64,000 nucleotides of DNA from Xanthomonas maliensis. Its GTDB lineage: Bacteria; Pseudomonadota; Gammaproteobacteria; Xanthomonadales; Xanthomonadaceae. The stretch spans positions 43,613 through 107,612 of the forward strand of contig NZ_NSET01000047.1 in NCBI RefSeq assembly GCF_009192945.1, read 5' to 3'. Positions 1 through 9,468 of this stretch are shown piece by piece. Below the pieces are notes generated by a model that was not told the origin of the DNA, ran no database searches, and worked only from the letters and a program-made list of their open reading frames with translations. Every line of letters starts with the position of its first letter. Position 1 is the first letter of the stretch. Made by a program: the position numbers and the translations under genes.

Positions 1-442
1 GGCCGATCGCGGCCTCGAACGCGGACGGGTCGGTCAGATCGACGAAACTGAAATCCAGCCCGGCGGTGCGTCGGCGCACCCGCTCGAACAGGCGGAACGA
101 ACCGCCGTACAGGTCATCCATCGCCACCACGTGGCTGCCGGCGTCCAGCAGTTCGATCACCGTCGCGGTGGCGGCCATGCCGGACGCGAAGGCGAAGCCA
201 CGGCTGCCGCCTTCCAGCGCTGCGACGCAGCGCTCGTAGGCGAAGCGGGTGGGGTTATGGGTGCGCGAATACTCGAACCCCTGGTGCTCGCCGGGGCTGG
301 ACTGCGCATAGGTGGATGTCGCATAGATCGGCGGCATCACCGCCCCGGTGCTGGGGTCCGGCGCCTGCCCGCCATGGATCGCCAGCGTGGCGAGCGCCAG
401 CGCGCGCTCGTCCTGTTGGCCGGAAGTGCTGCGATTGGACAT
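1..442 (-). CDS. metB: Cystathionine gamma-synthase/gamma-lyase family PLP enzyme, N-terminal part
   Basis: The gene runs off the left edge; only the first 147 residues are present. It belongs to the Cys/Met metabolism PLP-dependent family of trans-sulfuration enzymes. Visible family features are the AIHGGQAPDPSTGAVMPPIY N-terminus (residues 21-40), the EYSRTHNPTR substrate/PLP region (57-66), and the LEGGSRGFAFASGMAA phosphate-binding stretch (76-91). The PLP lysine lies beyond the edge. It sits 90 bp downstream of cystathionine beta-synthase on the same strand, which suggests a two-gene unit converting homocysteine and serine to cysteine through cystathionine. Synthase and lyase cannot be separated from this fragment; the pairing with CBS favours the lyase direction. 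Confidence 0.85.
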   Translation of the reverse strand, partial: MSNRSTSGQQDERALALATLAIHGGQAPDPSTGAVMPPIYATSTYAQSSPGEHQGFEYSRTHNPTRFAYERCVAALEGGSRGFAFASGMAATATVIELLDAGSHVVAMDDLYGGSFRLFERVRRRTAGLDFSFVDLTDPSAFEAAIG

Positions 443-491
443 GGGGATCCCCGGAAAAAGTTTGCGATTGTAGCAAGCGGGCCTGAACGCC

Positions 492-526
492 CTGTGCGGG
501 GCGTCTCAGCGCGACGCCCCGCACAG
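492..526 (-). other. Intercistronic perfect 14-bp stem-loop between CBS and metB
   Basis: CTGTGCGGGGCGTC (492-505) and GACGCCCCGCACAG (513-526) are exact reverse complements around a 7-nt loop. The stem lies between the CBS stop and the metB start. There is no T-run on either side, so it is not a typical intrinsic terminator. It could stabilise the CBS transcript or reduce read-through into metB. Confidence 0.6.
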
Positions 527-532
527 CGGCCG

Positions 533-1903
<1,371 letters not shown>

Positions 1904-2096
1904 CGGGAATTTCGTCGCTACGCCGCTCGGGCTTGACCGCGCATTATCCGACGAACTGCCGGGGAATGCTCATTCAGGCAAAGCCGCTGGCGGCCGTGCG
2001 GCCTTGCAGGGGCCAGAAAAGGCGACGCGGACGGTGGCGAGCCGACGAGGAGGCTGCCACCGCCCGCGACGGTGAAGTGGTTCTAGGTGGGAGAGG

Positions 2097-2315
2097 TCAG
2101 TGTGTTCGCTGGTCGTACATCCGCGTCAGTTTTTCCTTGGCCTGCAATTTCTCGCGCTTCATCTGGCCCAAGGTCACATCGTCGATGGGGAGTACCCCGA
2201 GCTCGGCATCCATGCATTTCTTGTTCAAGAGCCTGTGGCGCTGATACAGCTGCTTGAACTCAGGATCGGACTTGATCAACGCGTCGATTTCGGTCTGCGA
2301 TTGCCCTTCGAACAT
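2097..2315 (-). CDS. YdcH-family (DUF465) small protein
   Basis: 72 residues, starting at the ATG preceded by a strong GGAGGTAA ribosome site seven to eight bases upstream; a longer reading frame upstream is not needed. The sequence is short, charged and helical, with the family core FKQLYQRHRLLNKKCMDAE followed by LKREKLQAKEKL-like helix residues (here QMKREKLQAKEKLTRMYD). DUF465/YdcH proteins are cytosolic helical hairpins of unknown function, common in proteobacteria. A T-tailed hairpin lies 16 bases upstream of the start codon, so expression may be attenuated or insulated from upstream transcription. Confidence 0.85.
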   Translation of the reverse strand: MFEGQSQTEIDALIKSDPEFKQLYQRHRLLNKKCMDAELGVLPIDDVTLGQMKREKLQAKEKLTRMYDQRTH

Positions 2316-2330
2316 GGGGTTACCTCCTTC

Positions 2331-2370
2331 ACTGAAACAAGAACGCCCCGGCCTGCACAGGCACGGGGCG
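2331..2370 (-). terminator. Intrinsic terminator or attenuator just upstream of the ydcH-like gene
   Basis: CGCCCCGGCCTG (2344-2355) pairs with CAGGC-A-CGGGGCG (2358-2370), leaving one bulged A and a 2-nt loop. On the minus strand it is followed by TTCTTGTTT. The position inside the leader of the DUF465 gene, 270 bp below the OmpA-like stop, allows two readings: end of the upstream envelope operon, or attenuator. The remainder of 2371-2642 shows no gene I can support. Confidence 0.6.
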
Positions 2371-2642
2371 CCGCTTGGGAAAGGAAGAACGGGTGGTTGC
2401 AGGAGCGCGTGTGCAGCAGGAATGCAGCGTGCCTTCATCCCGTTGCGTCGATACGTGCCTCTGCGTCACCGGCCCGGCCCTCCGTCTGTCCGGCGGGCGG
2501 GTTGCCCCCCGGACGTACGACCCTACGCCGGTCGGAAGGGGGGTTCAAGACCATCGACCCCACTTTCGCGCTCTTCTGTGGCGGCGGTTCAAGAACCCGT
2601 CATCCGCGCAGAAATCCTTTCACCTACAACTACTTGCCACAC

Positions 2643-3527
2643 TCAGGGAAGTACCACGACCTCAGCCGCACGGGCCTTGCTGGCCGCGCCCTTGCCGGCA
2701 CTGACCTGCAACCGAGCGGCGGACACACCGCCAGCGACCAAGGCGTCGCGCAGCGCTTCAGCCCGTTTCTTGGCCACCGCCGAATCGCTGTCGTAGCCAA
2801 CGATGTTGACGCGCCCCTTCTTGCCGATCTGCAGGTATTCGGCCAGCGCCTTGGCGGTGCCGCCCGACGCCGACGCCAGCGCACCACCGCCGCCGAAGGC
2901 ATCGTTGCCGAGAGCGAAGACCTCGCCGCGACTCTCGAACTTGGCCGGCGGCAGCTTGGCGCCGGCAACCAGCTCGGCCTCTTCATGGGCCAGCTGCACG
3001 GCCTTCTGCTGGGCCGCGTTGAGCTTGGCGGTCTGCTTGCCCGCCACGCTGTTCAAGGCCAGCTCGGCATCCTGGCGGGCCAGGGCTTCCTGTTCGGCCG
3101 CCTGGCGCGCCTGCTCGGCGGCCTCGGTCTGGATCTGCGCCTGCATCCGCAGCCGCTCGGCCTCCTGCCGCGCCCGCGCCGCATCGCGGCGGCTGGACTC
3201 GATCAGCAGGTCATTGCGGGTACTGTCCAGCTGATCCAGCTCGCGCCGCGCCAGCGCGGTGCGGGCGGTGAGCTCGGCAATCTCGACCCGGCGGTCGGCC
3301 AGAAACAGCATTTCATCGCGGTCGCGGCGCTTGGCATCAGCCACGGCTGCCACCGCCTGCTGCGCCTGTAGCCTTTCGTAGCGGGCCACATCACCGGTCT
3401 GCGGGTCGTTCTGCAAGGTGGCCAGACGCCGGTTGAGTGCGTCCACCTGCGGATCGTCCTTGGCCAGGGCCGCCAGCGGCACCAGCAGTGCCAGCGCCAG
3501 CAAGCTTGCCATCGGGCGTGCGCTCAT
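2643..3527 (-). CDS. Exported coiled-coil protein with degenerate OmpA-like C-terminal domain
   Basis: 294 residues. The N-terminus is a signal peptide (MSARPMASLLALALLVPLAALAK). Residues about 25-190 are an Ala/Gln/Arg/Glu-rich coiled coil. Residues about 200-294 match the OmpA/MotB peptidoglycan-associated fold only loosely: GEVFALGNDAF resembles the opening strand, and VNIVGYDSDSAVAKKRAEAL resembles the region where canonical proteins carry GHTD and LSxxRA. The Asp of GHTD is not conserved in its usual setting, so wall binding is uncertain. It is the second gene of a pair with a DUF4398 protein; starts and stops overlap by four bases, implying coupled translation. Probably periplasmic or outer-membrane associated; function unknown. 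Confidence 0.75.
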   Translation of the reverse strand: MSARPMASLLALALLVPLAALAKDDPQVDALNRRLATLQNDPQTGDVARYERLQAQQAVAAVADAKRRDRDEMLFLADRRVEIAELTARTALARRELDQLDSTRNDLLIESSRRDAARARQEAERLRMQAQIQTEAAEQARQAAEQEALARQDAELALNSVAGKQTAKLNAAQQKAVQLAHEEAELVAGAKLPPAKFESRGEVFALGNDAFGGGGALASASGGTAKALAEYLQIGKKGRVNIVGYDSDSAVAKKRAEALRDALVAGGVSAARLQVSAGKGAASKARAAEVVVLP

Positions 3528-3907
3528 CGGCTGCCCTCCCCGGTCGTGAGGGTGTTCTGCAGCTGGGCCACCTCACGGCGGCGCTGCTCCAACTGGGCAC
3601 CGACCACGGCCGCGTCGCTGCGCGCCTTGGCCAGATCGGCATCGGCGGCCGCACGCAGCGCGATCTGCGGCACCTGCTTGCGCTGGCGCCTGTCCTGTTG
3701 AGCCTGCTGGGCCTGCATCAACTCCTGGCGTGCCAGGTTGACCAAATCCGGGGCGTACTGGTCGGCATCGGCCTGGGTGGCGCGCTGCACGGCCTGTTCG
3801 GCGGCGGTGAGCTCGGGCGCCACCTGGGCGACGGCCGGAGCGGAAAGAACCATGAAACAGGCGATGCCATACAGGGATCGCCGCAAGTGTGCGAAGCTAG
3901 CCGTCAT
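3524..3907 (-). CDS. DUF4398 domain-containing exported protein
   Basis: 127 residues with a signal peptide ending near LSAPAVAQ (about residue 28). The mature part is a helical Ala/Gln-rich segment with the DUF4398 pattern AAEQAVQRATQADADQYAPD followed by ARQELMQAQQAQ. DUF4398 proteins are small periplasmic or lipoprotein-like proteins often encoded just before an OmpA-family protein, as here (4-bp overlap with the OmpA-like gene). The pair likely forms one envelope unit. The start at 3907 gives a good n-region; 98 bp separate it from the divergent pilU start. Confidence 0.78.
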   Translation of the reverse strand: MTASFAHLRRSLYGIACFMVLSAPAVAQVAPELTAAEQAVQRATQADADQYAPDLVNLARQELMQAQQAQQDRRQRKQVPQIALRAAADADLAKARSDAAVVGAQLEQRRREVAQLQNTLTTGEGSR

Positions 3908-4005
3908 TAGGGGAGCCGTAGCGAGAAGTTTCGAGCACGGTCATTGTCGGAAGCCAGCGGCGCGCTTGCAACGGGACGCTGCTGTTTGTTGGGGAACCAT
4001 TGCGC

Positions 4006-5139
4006 ATGGATATCGGCTACTTCCTGAAGCTGATGACCGAAAAGAATGCCTCGGACATGTTCTTGACCACCGGTGCGCCGGTGTACATCAAGATCGAGGG
4101 CAAGCTGTATCCGCTCGGCAACACCGGCCTGCCGCCGGGCATGGTCAAGAAAATCGCCTACTCGCTGATGGACGAGGGCCAGGTGCCGCAGTTCGAGCGC
4201 GAGCTGGAACTGAACATGGCCATCGCCCTGCCCGATGCCGGCCGCTTCCGCGTGAACGTGTTCAAGCAGCGTGGCGAGGTCGGCATGGTGATACGCGCCA
4301 TTCGCAGCCGGATCCCGAGCATCGAGGAGCTCAACCTGCCGCAGGTGCTCAAGGACGTCATCATGACCCCGCGCGGCCTGGTGCTGGTGGTTGGCTCGAC
4401 CGGCTCCGGCAAGTCGACCTCGCTGGCGTCGATGATCGATCATCGCAACAGCACCACCACCGGGCACATCCTCACCATCGAGGACCCGATCGAGTATCTG
4501 CACAAGCACAAGATGTCGATCGTGAATCAGCGCGAGGTCGGGCTGGACACCCACGCCTTCCAGAGCGCGCTGAAAAACGCCATGCGCGAAGCGCCCGACG
4601 TGATCCTGATCGGCGAGATCCTGGATGCCGAAACCATGGAGGCGGCGATCGCGTTCGCCGAAACCGGCCACCTGTGCCTGGCCACGTTGCACTCCAACAA
4701 CGCCGACCAGACCATCGAGCGCATCCTCAACTTCTTCCCGGAAAGCGCGCACAAGAACGTGCTGATGAACCTGGCGCTGAACCTGCGCGCGGTCATCTCC
4801 CAGCGCCTGGTCAAGGGCATGGACGGCCGTCGCCGACCGGCCACCGAAGTCCTGCTCAACACGCCGATGATCCGCGACCTGCTGCGCCGTGGGCAGGTGC
4901 ACGAGGTCAAGGCGGCCATGGAAGAATCGCTGGAGGAAGGCATGCAGACCTTCGACCAGTGCCTGTTCCGCATGGTCAAGCAGGGCGAGATCGAGCAGGA
5001 GGAGGCGCTGCGCGCGGCCGATTCGCGCGATGGGCTGGCACTGAAGTTCCGCCTGTCCGAAGGCAGCAGCGGCGAGCACGACCCCTACGCGGACTACGAG
5101 GCGGCAGCGTCTCCGAAGATCAGCCACGGCTTCATCTGA
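4006..5139 (+). CDS. pilU: Type IV pilus retraction ATPase PilU
   Basis: 377 residues from the ATG at 4006, chosen over a TTG six bases upstream because GGGGAA (3991-3996) is then correctly spaced. PilU is a cytoplasmic hexameric PilT-like ATPase that assists pilus retraction in twitching motility. Visible: N-terminal PAS-like domain, Walker A GSTGSGKS near residue 132, Asp box IEDPIEY, Walker B VILIGEI, and the His box HLCLATLHSNNADQT. The C-terminal tail after about residue 345 (SEGSSGEHDPYADYE) is acidic and longer than in PilT, as is usual for PilU. The motif after Walker B reads GEILD where PilT and Pseudomonas PilU have GEIR. The gene stands alone here; pilT is not adjacent. Confidence 0.92.
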   Translation: MDIGYFLKLMTEKNASDMFLTTGAPVYIKIEGKLYPLGNTGLPPGMVKKIAYSLMDEGQVPQFERELELNMAIALPDAGRFRVNVFKQRGEVGMVIRAIRSRIPSIEELNLPQVLKDVIMTPRGLVLVVGSTGSGKSTSLASMIDHRNSTTTGHILTIEDPIEYLHKHKMSIVNQREVGLDTHAFQSALKNAMREAPDVILIGEILDAETMEAAIAFAETGHLCLATLHSNNADQTIERILNFFPESAHKNVLMNLALNLRAVISQRLVKGMDGRRRPATEVLLNTPMIRDLLRRGQVHEVKAAMEESLEEGMQTFDQCLFRMVKQGEIEQEEALRAADSRDGLALKFRLSEGSSGEHDPYADYEAAASPKISHGFI

Positions 5140-5144
5140 CTGCC

Positions 5145-5193
5145 GCCACGGGTCGGTCGCGCCCGCTGGCGTCGACCGACCCGCCGTGTTGTT
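5145..5193 (+). terminator. Probable terminator after pilU
   Basis: CGGGTCGGTC (5149-5158) and GACCGACCCG (5174-5183) form a 10-bp perfect stem with a 15-nt loop. It can be extended by CAC/GTG and is followed by TTGTTTG. It lies just after the pilU stop. The rest of the 209-bp gap before the maiA stop has no gene I can support. Confidence 0.5.
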
Positions 5194-5348
5194 TGCCAGC
5201 CGCCAGCGCGCTGAGCCGACGTTGCAGGCCAGCGCTTGACGGGGTCGAAAGCGGGGCTGCCGCATGCGAGGGCGCCGCTGCACGCCGATAGACGATCTGC
5301 GCGCAGACGACCTGCGCGCGCTCGCGATTGACCCAAGACAGCTGCGGC

Positions 5349-6011
5349 TTACGCCGCTGCGTCAGGCTGCAGCTCAGGCCGTGCCGCGGCAAACGCCGGC
5401 AGCGCCAGGCAGGCCTGTTCGATGCGTTGCAGGGTCGGATATGGCGCCAGATCCAGCTCGAATCGACGGGCGTTGTAGAGCTGCGGCACCAACACGCAGT
5501 CGGCCAGGCCGGGGGTGTCGCCGTGGCAGAACCGCCCGGTCGCGGTCTCGCTGGCCAGCTGCGTTTCCAGCGCAGCGAACCCGCGCTGCATCCAGTGCCG
5601 CGTCCATTCCAGCCGTTGCGACGGCTGCAGCTGCCACTGTTGCTCCAGGTACTGCATCACCCGCAGGTTGTTGAGCGGATGCACGTCGCAGGCGATGGCC
5701 TGTGCCAGGCCACGCACTCTTGCCCGTTCGACCGCAGTGGGCGGCAACAGCTGCGGCGTGTCGGCGAACGCCTCGTCCAGGTATTCGAGGATGGCCAACG
5801 ATTGCGGGACCAGCACCGCTCCATGCCGCAGCAACGGCACCAGCTCCTGCGGGTTGAGTTGCGCATAGGCCGGCGCATGCTGCTCGCCACCATCGCGCAC
5901 CAGGTGCACCGGATGCAGCGTGCAGGCCAGCGCCTTGAGCTGCAGGCCGATGCGCACCCGGTAGGCGGCGCTGGAGCGCCAGTAGCTGAACAACTCCAAC
6001 GGCGCGCTCAT
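5349..6011 (-). CDS. maiA: Maleylacetoacetate isomerase (zeta-class glutathione S-transferase)
   Basis: 220 residues. It isomerises maleylacetoacetate to fumarylacetoacetate with glutathione in tyrosine/homogentisate catabolism. The N-terminal thioredoxin-like half carries the zeta-GST signature SYWRSSAAYRVRIGL (residues 9-23), with the catalytic Ser pair and Arg. NPQELVPLLRHGAVLVPQSLAILEYLDE-like sequence follows, containing the QS glutathione contact. The helical C-terminal half begins near residue 90 and includes CDVHPLNNLRVMQYL, typical of MaiA. It lies 67 bp downstream of fumarylacetoacetate hydrolase on the same strand, which performs the next step, so the two form an operon. Length is normal for the family. 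Confidence 0.93.
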   Translation of the reverse strand: MSAPLELFSYWRSSAAYRVRIGLQLKALACTLHPVHLVRDGGEQHAPAYAQLNPQELVPLLRHGAVLVPQSLAILEYLDEAFADTPQLLPPTAVERARVRGLAQAIACDVHPLNNLRVMQYLEQQWQLQPSQRLEWTRHWMQRGFAALETQLASETATGRFCHGDTPGLADCVLVPQLYNARRFELDLAPYPTLQRIEQACLALPAFAAARPELQPDAAA

Positions 6012-6078
6012 CGGCGAGCTCGCTGTGCGCGCAACCCACGCCGCACCGCATCCCGGGCCAGCCCCTGGTAGAGGACCC

Positions 6079-7068
6079 TCATGGCAGCGGCTGCCGCTCG
6101 ACGCGCTGCTCGATCGCCCCGAACAGGCTGGCACCGGCAGCGTCGAGCATCTCGATCCGCACCACGTCGCCGAAGGACAGGAAGGGCGTGCTCGGACTGC
6201 CGTCGCGCAGGGTTTCCACCACGCGTTGCTCGGCGAAGCAGGACGCACCGCGCGAGGTGTCGTGGTTGGCGATGGTGCCGGAGCCCACCAGGGTGCCGGC
6301 CGCCAACGGCCGCGTCTTGGCGGCATGGGCGACCAGCTGGGCGAAATCGAACTGCATGTCCTCGCCCGCCTCGGGCGCACCGAACCAGGCCCCGTTGATG
6401 TGGGTCACCAGCGGCAGATGCACCTTGCTGTCGCGCCAGGCATCGCCCAGTTCGTCGGGGGTGACGAACACCGGCGACAGCGCCGAGCGCGGCTTGGACT
6501 GCAGAAAGCCGAAGCCCTTGGCCAGCTCTCCCGGGATCAGGTTGCGCAGCGAGACATCGTTGACCAGCCCGATCAACTGGATATGCGCGGCCGCCTGCGC
6601 CGCCGAGGCGCCCATCGGCACATCGTCGGTGACCACCAGCAACTCGGCTTCCAGATCGATGCCGTAGTCCTCGCTGACCACCTTGATGGCGTCGCGCGGA
6701 CCATAGAATCCGGCGCTGGTGGCCTGATACATCAACGGATCGGTGTAGAAGCTTTCCGGCACGTCGGCGCCGCGGGCGCGCCGGACGCGCTCCACGTGCG
6801 GCAGGTAGGCGCTGCCGTCGACGAACTCATAGGCGCGCGGCAGCGGCGCCGCCAGGGCCTGCAGGTCCAGCGCAAACACGCCGTCGGCGCTGCCATCGTT
6901 GAGCGCGGCCGACAGCGCATTCAGCCGCGGCGCCACGTTGCTCCAGTCCTCCAGCGCGCGCTGCAGGGTCGGCGCGATGCCGGTGGCCCGCACCGCGCTG
7001 CGCAGATCGCGCGAGACCACGATCAGGCAGCCGTCGCGGCCACCTTCCTTCAGAGAACCTAGCTTCAT
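6079..7068 (-). CDS. fahA: Fumarylacetoacetate hydrolase (fumarylacetoacetase)
   Basis: 329 residues starting MKLGSLKEGGRDG, the standard N-terminus of the bacterial 330-residue FAH group; an in-frame ATG at 7074 is possible but adds only two residues. It cleaves fumarylacetoacetate to fumarate and acetoacetate, the last step of tyrosine degradation. Features: the YLPHVERVRRARG and ESFYTDPLMYQ substrate-side segments, metal-ligand region EDYGIDLEAELLVV (Asp/Glu), KGFGFLQSKP, and GTLVGSGTIANHD near the C-terminus. It is the first gene of the fahA-maiA unit. Homogentisate dioxygenase is not in the window. Confidence 0.92.
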   Translation of the reverse strand: MKLGSLKEGGRDGCLIVVSRDLRSAVRATGIAPTLQRALEDWSNVAPRLNALSAALNDGSADGVFALDLQALAAPLPRAYEFVDGSAYLPHVERVRRARGADVPESFYTDPLMYQATSAGFYGPRDAIKVVSEDYGIDLEAELLVVTDDVPMGASAAQAAAHIQLIGLVNDVSLRNLIPGELAKGFGFLQSKPRSALSPVFVTPDELGDAWRDSKVHLPLVTHINGAWFGAPEAGEDMQFDFAQLVAHAAKTRPLAAGTLVGSGTIANHDTSRGASCFAEQRVVETLRDGSPSTPFLSFGDVVRIEMLDAAGASLFGAIEQRVERQPLP

Positions 7069-7170
7069 GACCATCCCGTGCAGTGGCTGAGCGGCCGATT
7101 GTACGGCCAGGCGCAATCGATGGTTACTTTTGAAACGACTGAGCGGCAACTGACCGCCCGTCACAAATTT

Positions 7171-7199
7171 TTGTGCGCCGCGCCATTCAAGCGTACACT
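7171..7199 (+). promoter_or_regulatory. Predicted sigma-70 promoter of rhlE
   Basis: TTGTGC (7171-7176) and TACACT (7194-7199) are separated by 17 bp. A start near 7206 would give a leader of about 240 nt before the rhlE ATG. The leader holds a weakly supported Arg-rich frame (ATG 7212 to TGA 7446-7448) that ends overlapping the rhlE start codon. No other feature is visible in 7075-7447. Confidence 0.5.
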
Positions 7200-7447
7200 G
7201 GCTGGGTCTGCATGCGGCCGTCCGTTTCCCTTAGGGACCGCCGGCGAGGTCAGGATCGCGTGATCCGCTCGCCCGCCCCGCCCGACGCCTTTCGTGGTGC
7301 CGACAACCCATGCCAGTTCGCATCGGGTCGATCCACCCTCTCGCAGCGCGGTTCACGGGAACGCTCCGAGCCTCACCTATTGCGTCTGCGTCGCGTCCGT
7401 TTCTCCAGGCCATGGCCTGGCGGCGGCGCTTTATCTGGAGCTTCCTG

Positions 7448-8821
7448 ATGTCATTCGAATCCCTGGGCCTGGCCCCCTTCCTGCTGCGCGCGCTCGCCGA
7501 GCAGGGCTATGAAACCCCCACCCCGATCCAGCAGCAGGCGATCCCGCTGGTGTTGGAAGGCCACGATCTGCTGGCCGGCGCGCAAACCGGTACCGGCAAG
7601 ACCGCTGCCTTCGGCCTGCCGCTGCTGCAGCACCTGGGCACTGCGCCGCAGACCGTCAACGGCCCGCGCAAGCCGCGTGCGCTGATCCTGACCCCGACCC
7701 GCGAGCTGGCCACCCAGGTCCACGACAGCCTGCGCGGCTACAGCAAGTACCTGCGCATTCCCAGCGCGGTGATTTACGGCGGCGTCGGCATGGGCAACCA
7801 GCTCGATGCGCTGCGCCGCGGCGTGGACCTGCTGATCGCCTGCCCGGGCCGGCTGATCGATCACATCGAGCGCCGCAGCGTCGACCTGTCCGGCATCGAA
7901 GTGCTGATCCTGGATGAAGCCGATCGCATGCTCGACATGGGCTTCCTGCCCTCGATCAAGCGCATCCTGGCCAAGCTGCCGCGGCAGAATCGCCAGACCC
8001 TGCTGTTCTCGGCGACGTTCGAAGAGAACATCAAGCAGCTCGCGCTGGAGTTCATGCGCAACCCGATGCAGGTGCAGGTCACCCCGAGCAACACCGTGGC
8101 GACGACCATTACCCATCGCGTGCACCCGGTCGACGGCGGCCGCAAGCGCGACCTGCTGCTGCACCTGCTGGCGCAGGACAGCCGCGAACAGACCCTGGTG
8201 TTCGCCCGCACCAAGCACGGCAGCGACAAGCTGGCGCTGTTCCTGGAGAAGTCCGGCATCAAGACCGCGGCCATCCACGGCAACAAGAGCCAGGGCCAGC
8301 GCCTGCGCGCGCTGGGCGACTTCAAGGCCGGCCGGGTGACCGTGTTGGTGGCCACCGATATCGCCGCGCGCGGCATCGACATCAACGAGCTGCCCAAGGT
8401 CATCAACTACGACCTGCCGATGGTGGCCGAGGACTACGTGCACCGCATCGGCCGCACCGGCCGCAATGGCGCCACCGGCCAGGCGATCTCGCTGGTGGCC
8501 CAGGACGAGGCCAAGCTGCTGCGCCAGATCGTGCGCATGCTGGGCCGCGACATGGACATCCGCGACGTACCGGGCTTCGAGCCGCAGACGCCGATCCGTT
8601 GGGGCAATAGCGCGCCGGGTAAGGCCGAGCAGCCCGGCGGCGAGCGGGCGCCGCGCAAGAACCATGCGCGCCGCCCGCATGGCGACGCCCCGCGGCATGC
8701 CCACGCCGGCCCGAAGAAGTCGCCGGGCGCCCAGCCAGCTGGCGGTCGACGCCAAGGCCAGGGCCAGGGTCGGCGCCAGGGCAGCGGCGGTCAGGGCCCG
8801 CGTCCGAGCGCTGGCCGCTAA
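7448..8821 (+). CDS. rhlE: ATP-dependent RNA helicase RhlE (DEAD-box)
   Basis: 457 residues. RhlE unwinds RNA and helps ribosome maturation and mRNA turnover. All DEAD-box motifs are visible: Q motif TPIQQQAIP, motif I AQTGTGKT, Ia PTRELA, motif II DEAD, motif III SAT, motif V ATDIAARGID, motif VI HRIGRTGRNG. After about residue 375 there is a basic, low-complexity Arg/Gly/Pro/His-rich tail (GGRRQGQGQGRRQGSGGQG), the variable RNA-binding extension of this family. The start at 7448 is set by GGAG seven bases upstream and by the family N-terminus MSFESLGLAP; the frame is open further upstream but that part is leader. Confidence 0.93.
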   Translation: MSFESLGLAPFLLRALAEQGYETPTPIQQQAIPLVLEGHDLLAGAQTGTGKTAAFGLPLLQHLGTAPQTVNGPRKPRALILTPTRELATQVHDSLRGYSKYLRIPSAVIYGGVGMGNQLDALRRGVDLLIACPGRLIDHIERRSVDLSGIEVLILDEADRMLDMGFLPSIKRILAKLPRQNRQTLLFSATFEENIKQLALEFMRNPMQVQVTPSNTVATTITHRVHPVDGGRKRDLLLHLLAQDSREQTLVFARTKHGSDKLALFLEKSGIKTAAIHGNKSQGQRLRALGDFKAGRVTVLVATDIAARGIDINELPKVINYDLPMVAEDYVHRIGRTGRNGATGQAISLVAQDEAKLLRQIVRMLGRDMDIRDVPGFEPQTPIRWGNSAPGKAEQPGGERAPRKNHARRPHGDAPRHAHAGPKKSPGAQPAGGRRQGQGQGRRQGSGGQGPRPSAGR

Positions 8822-9046
8822 GCGAGCGATCGCCGCAGCACCGGCGTGACGCATTACACGAACCTGGGTTCGCCAGAACGCGCTGCCCGCGACGTCGCCC
8901 TCGGCGACGACTGCTATCCCGCCGATACTGGCGCGACGGCGCGATGACCGACGCCTGATGGCGTCGGCATCCACTGCTACAGACCGCCTTGGCGCATCAG
9001 CGCCCGGGCGCGCGCCCTGCTCCTTTCCTTTCGTCAATGCCTGCCC

Positions 9047-9400
9047 ATGGACATCTTCAAAGTATTCACCCTCGAAGCCGCCCATCGCCTGCCGAATGTT
9101 CCTCCCGGCCACAAGTGCGCCCGTCTGCACGGCCACTCGTTCCGGGTCGAACTGCACGTCAGTGGCGAGCCTGGTGCCGAGACCGGCTGGGTCATGGACT
9201 TCGGCGACATCAAGGCCGCGTTTCAGCCGATCTACGACCGTCTGGACCATCACTACCTCAACGACATCGAGGGGCTGGAGAATCCCACCAGCGAGCGCCT
9301 GGCCATGTGGATCTGGCAGCAGCTCAAGCCGGCCCTGCCGGCCTTGAGCGAGGTGGTGGTGCACGAAACCTGCACCTCGGGCTGCCGCTATCGCGGCTGA
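9047..9400 (+). CDS. queD: 6-carboxy-5,6,7,8-tetrahydropterin synthase (QueD)
   Basis: 117 residues. It converts 7,8-dihydroneopterin triphosphate to 6-carboxytetrahydropterin in queuosine biosynthesis. It is a PTPS/QueD fold with zinc ligands H13 (EAAHRL), H28 and H30 (LHGHSF), and catalytic C24 in [10 protein letters not shown], which marks QueD rather than eukaryotic [13 protein letters not shown] and [12 protein letters not shown] carry the catalytic His/Asp and substrate Glu. Other queuosine genes are not adjacent. The 225 bp upstream (8822-9046) contain two perfect short stems (8893-8909 and 8948-8967) without T-runs and no other gene. Confidence 0.93.
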   Translation: MDIFKVFTLEAAHRLPNVPPGHKCARLHGHSFRVELHVSGEPGAETGWVMDFGDIKAAFQPIYDRLDHHYLNDIEGLENPTSERLAMWIWQQLKPALPALSEVVVHETCTSGCRYRG

Positions 9401-9423
9401 GGCCTGCGCATTGGCGTGTTGCA

Positions 9424-9453
9424 GAGGCCGCCTCGGGGCGGCCTCTTGCATTT
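9424..9453 (+). terminator. Intrinsic terminator after queD
   Basis: GAGGCCGCC (9424-9432) pairs perfectly with GGCGGCCTC (9437-9445), loop TCGG, followed by TTGCATTT. It lies 24 bp after the queD stop. Confidence 0.75.
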
Positions 9454-9468
9454 GCGGGCCGCTTCAAC

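Noticed and set aside
7451..9451. A 666-codon frame antisense to rhlE and queD
   Set aside because: It spans two recognisable genes on the opposite strand and its protein is low-complexity Ala/Gln/Arg; no ribosome site or family.
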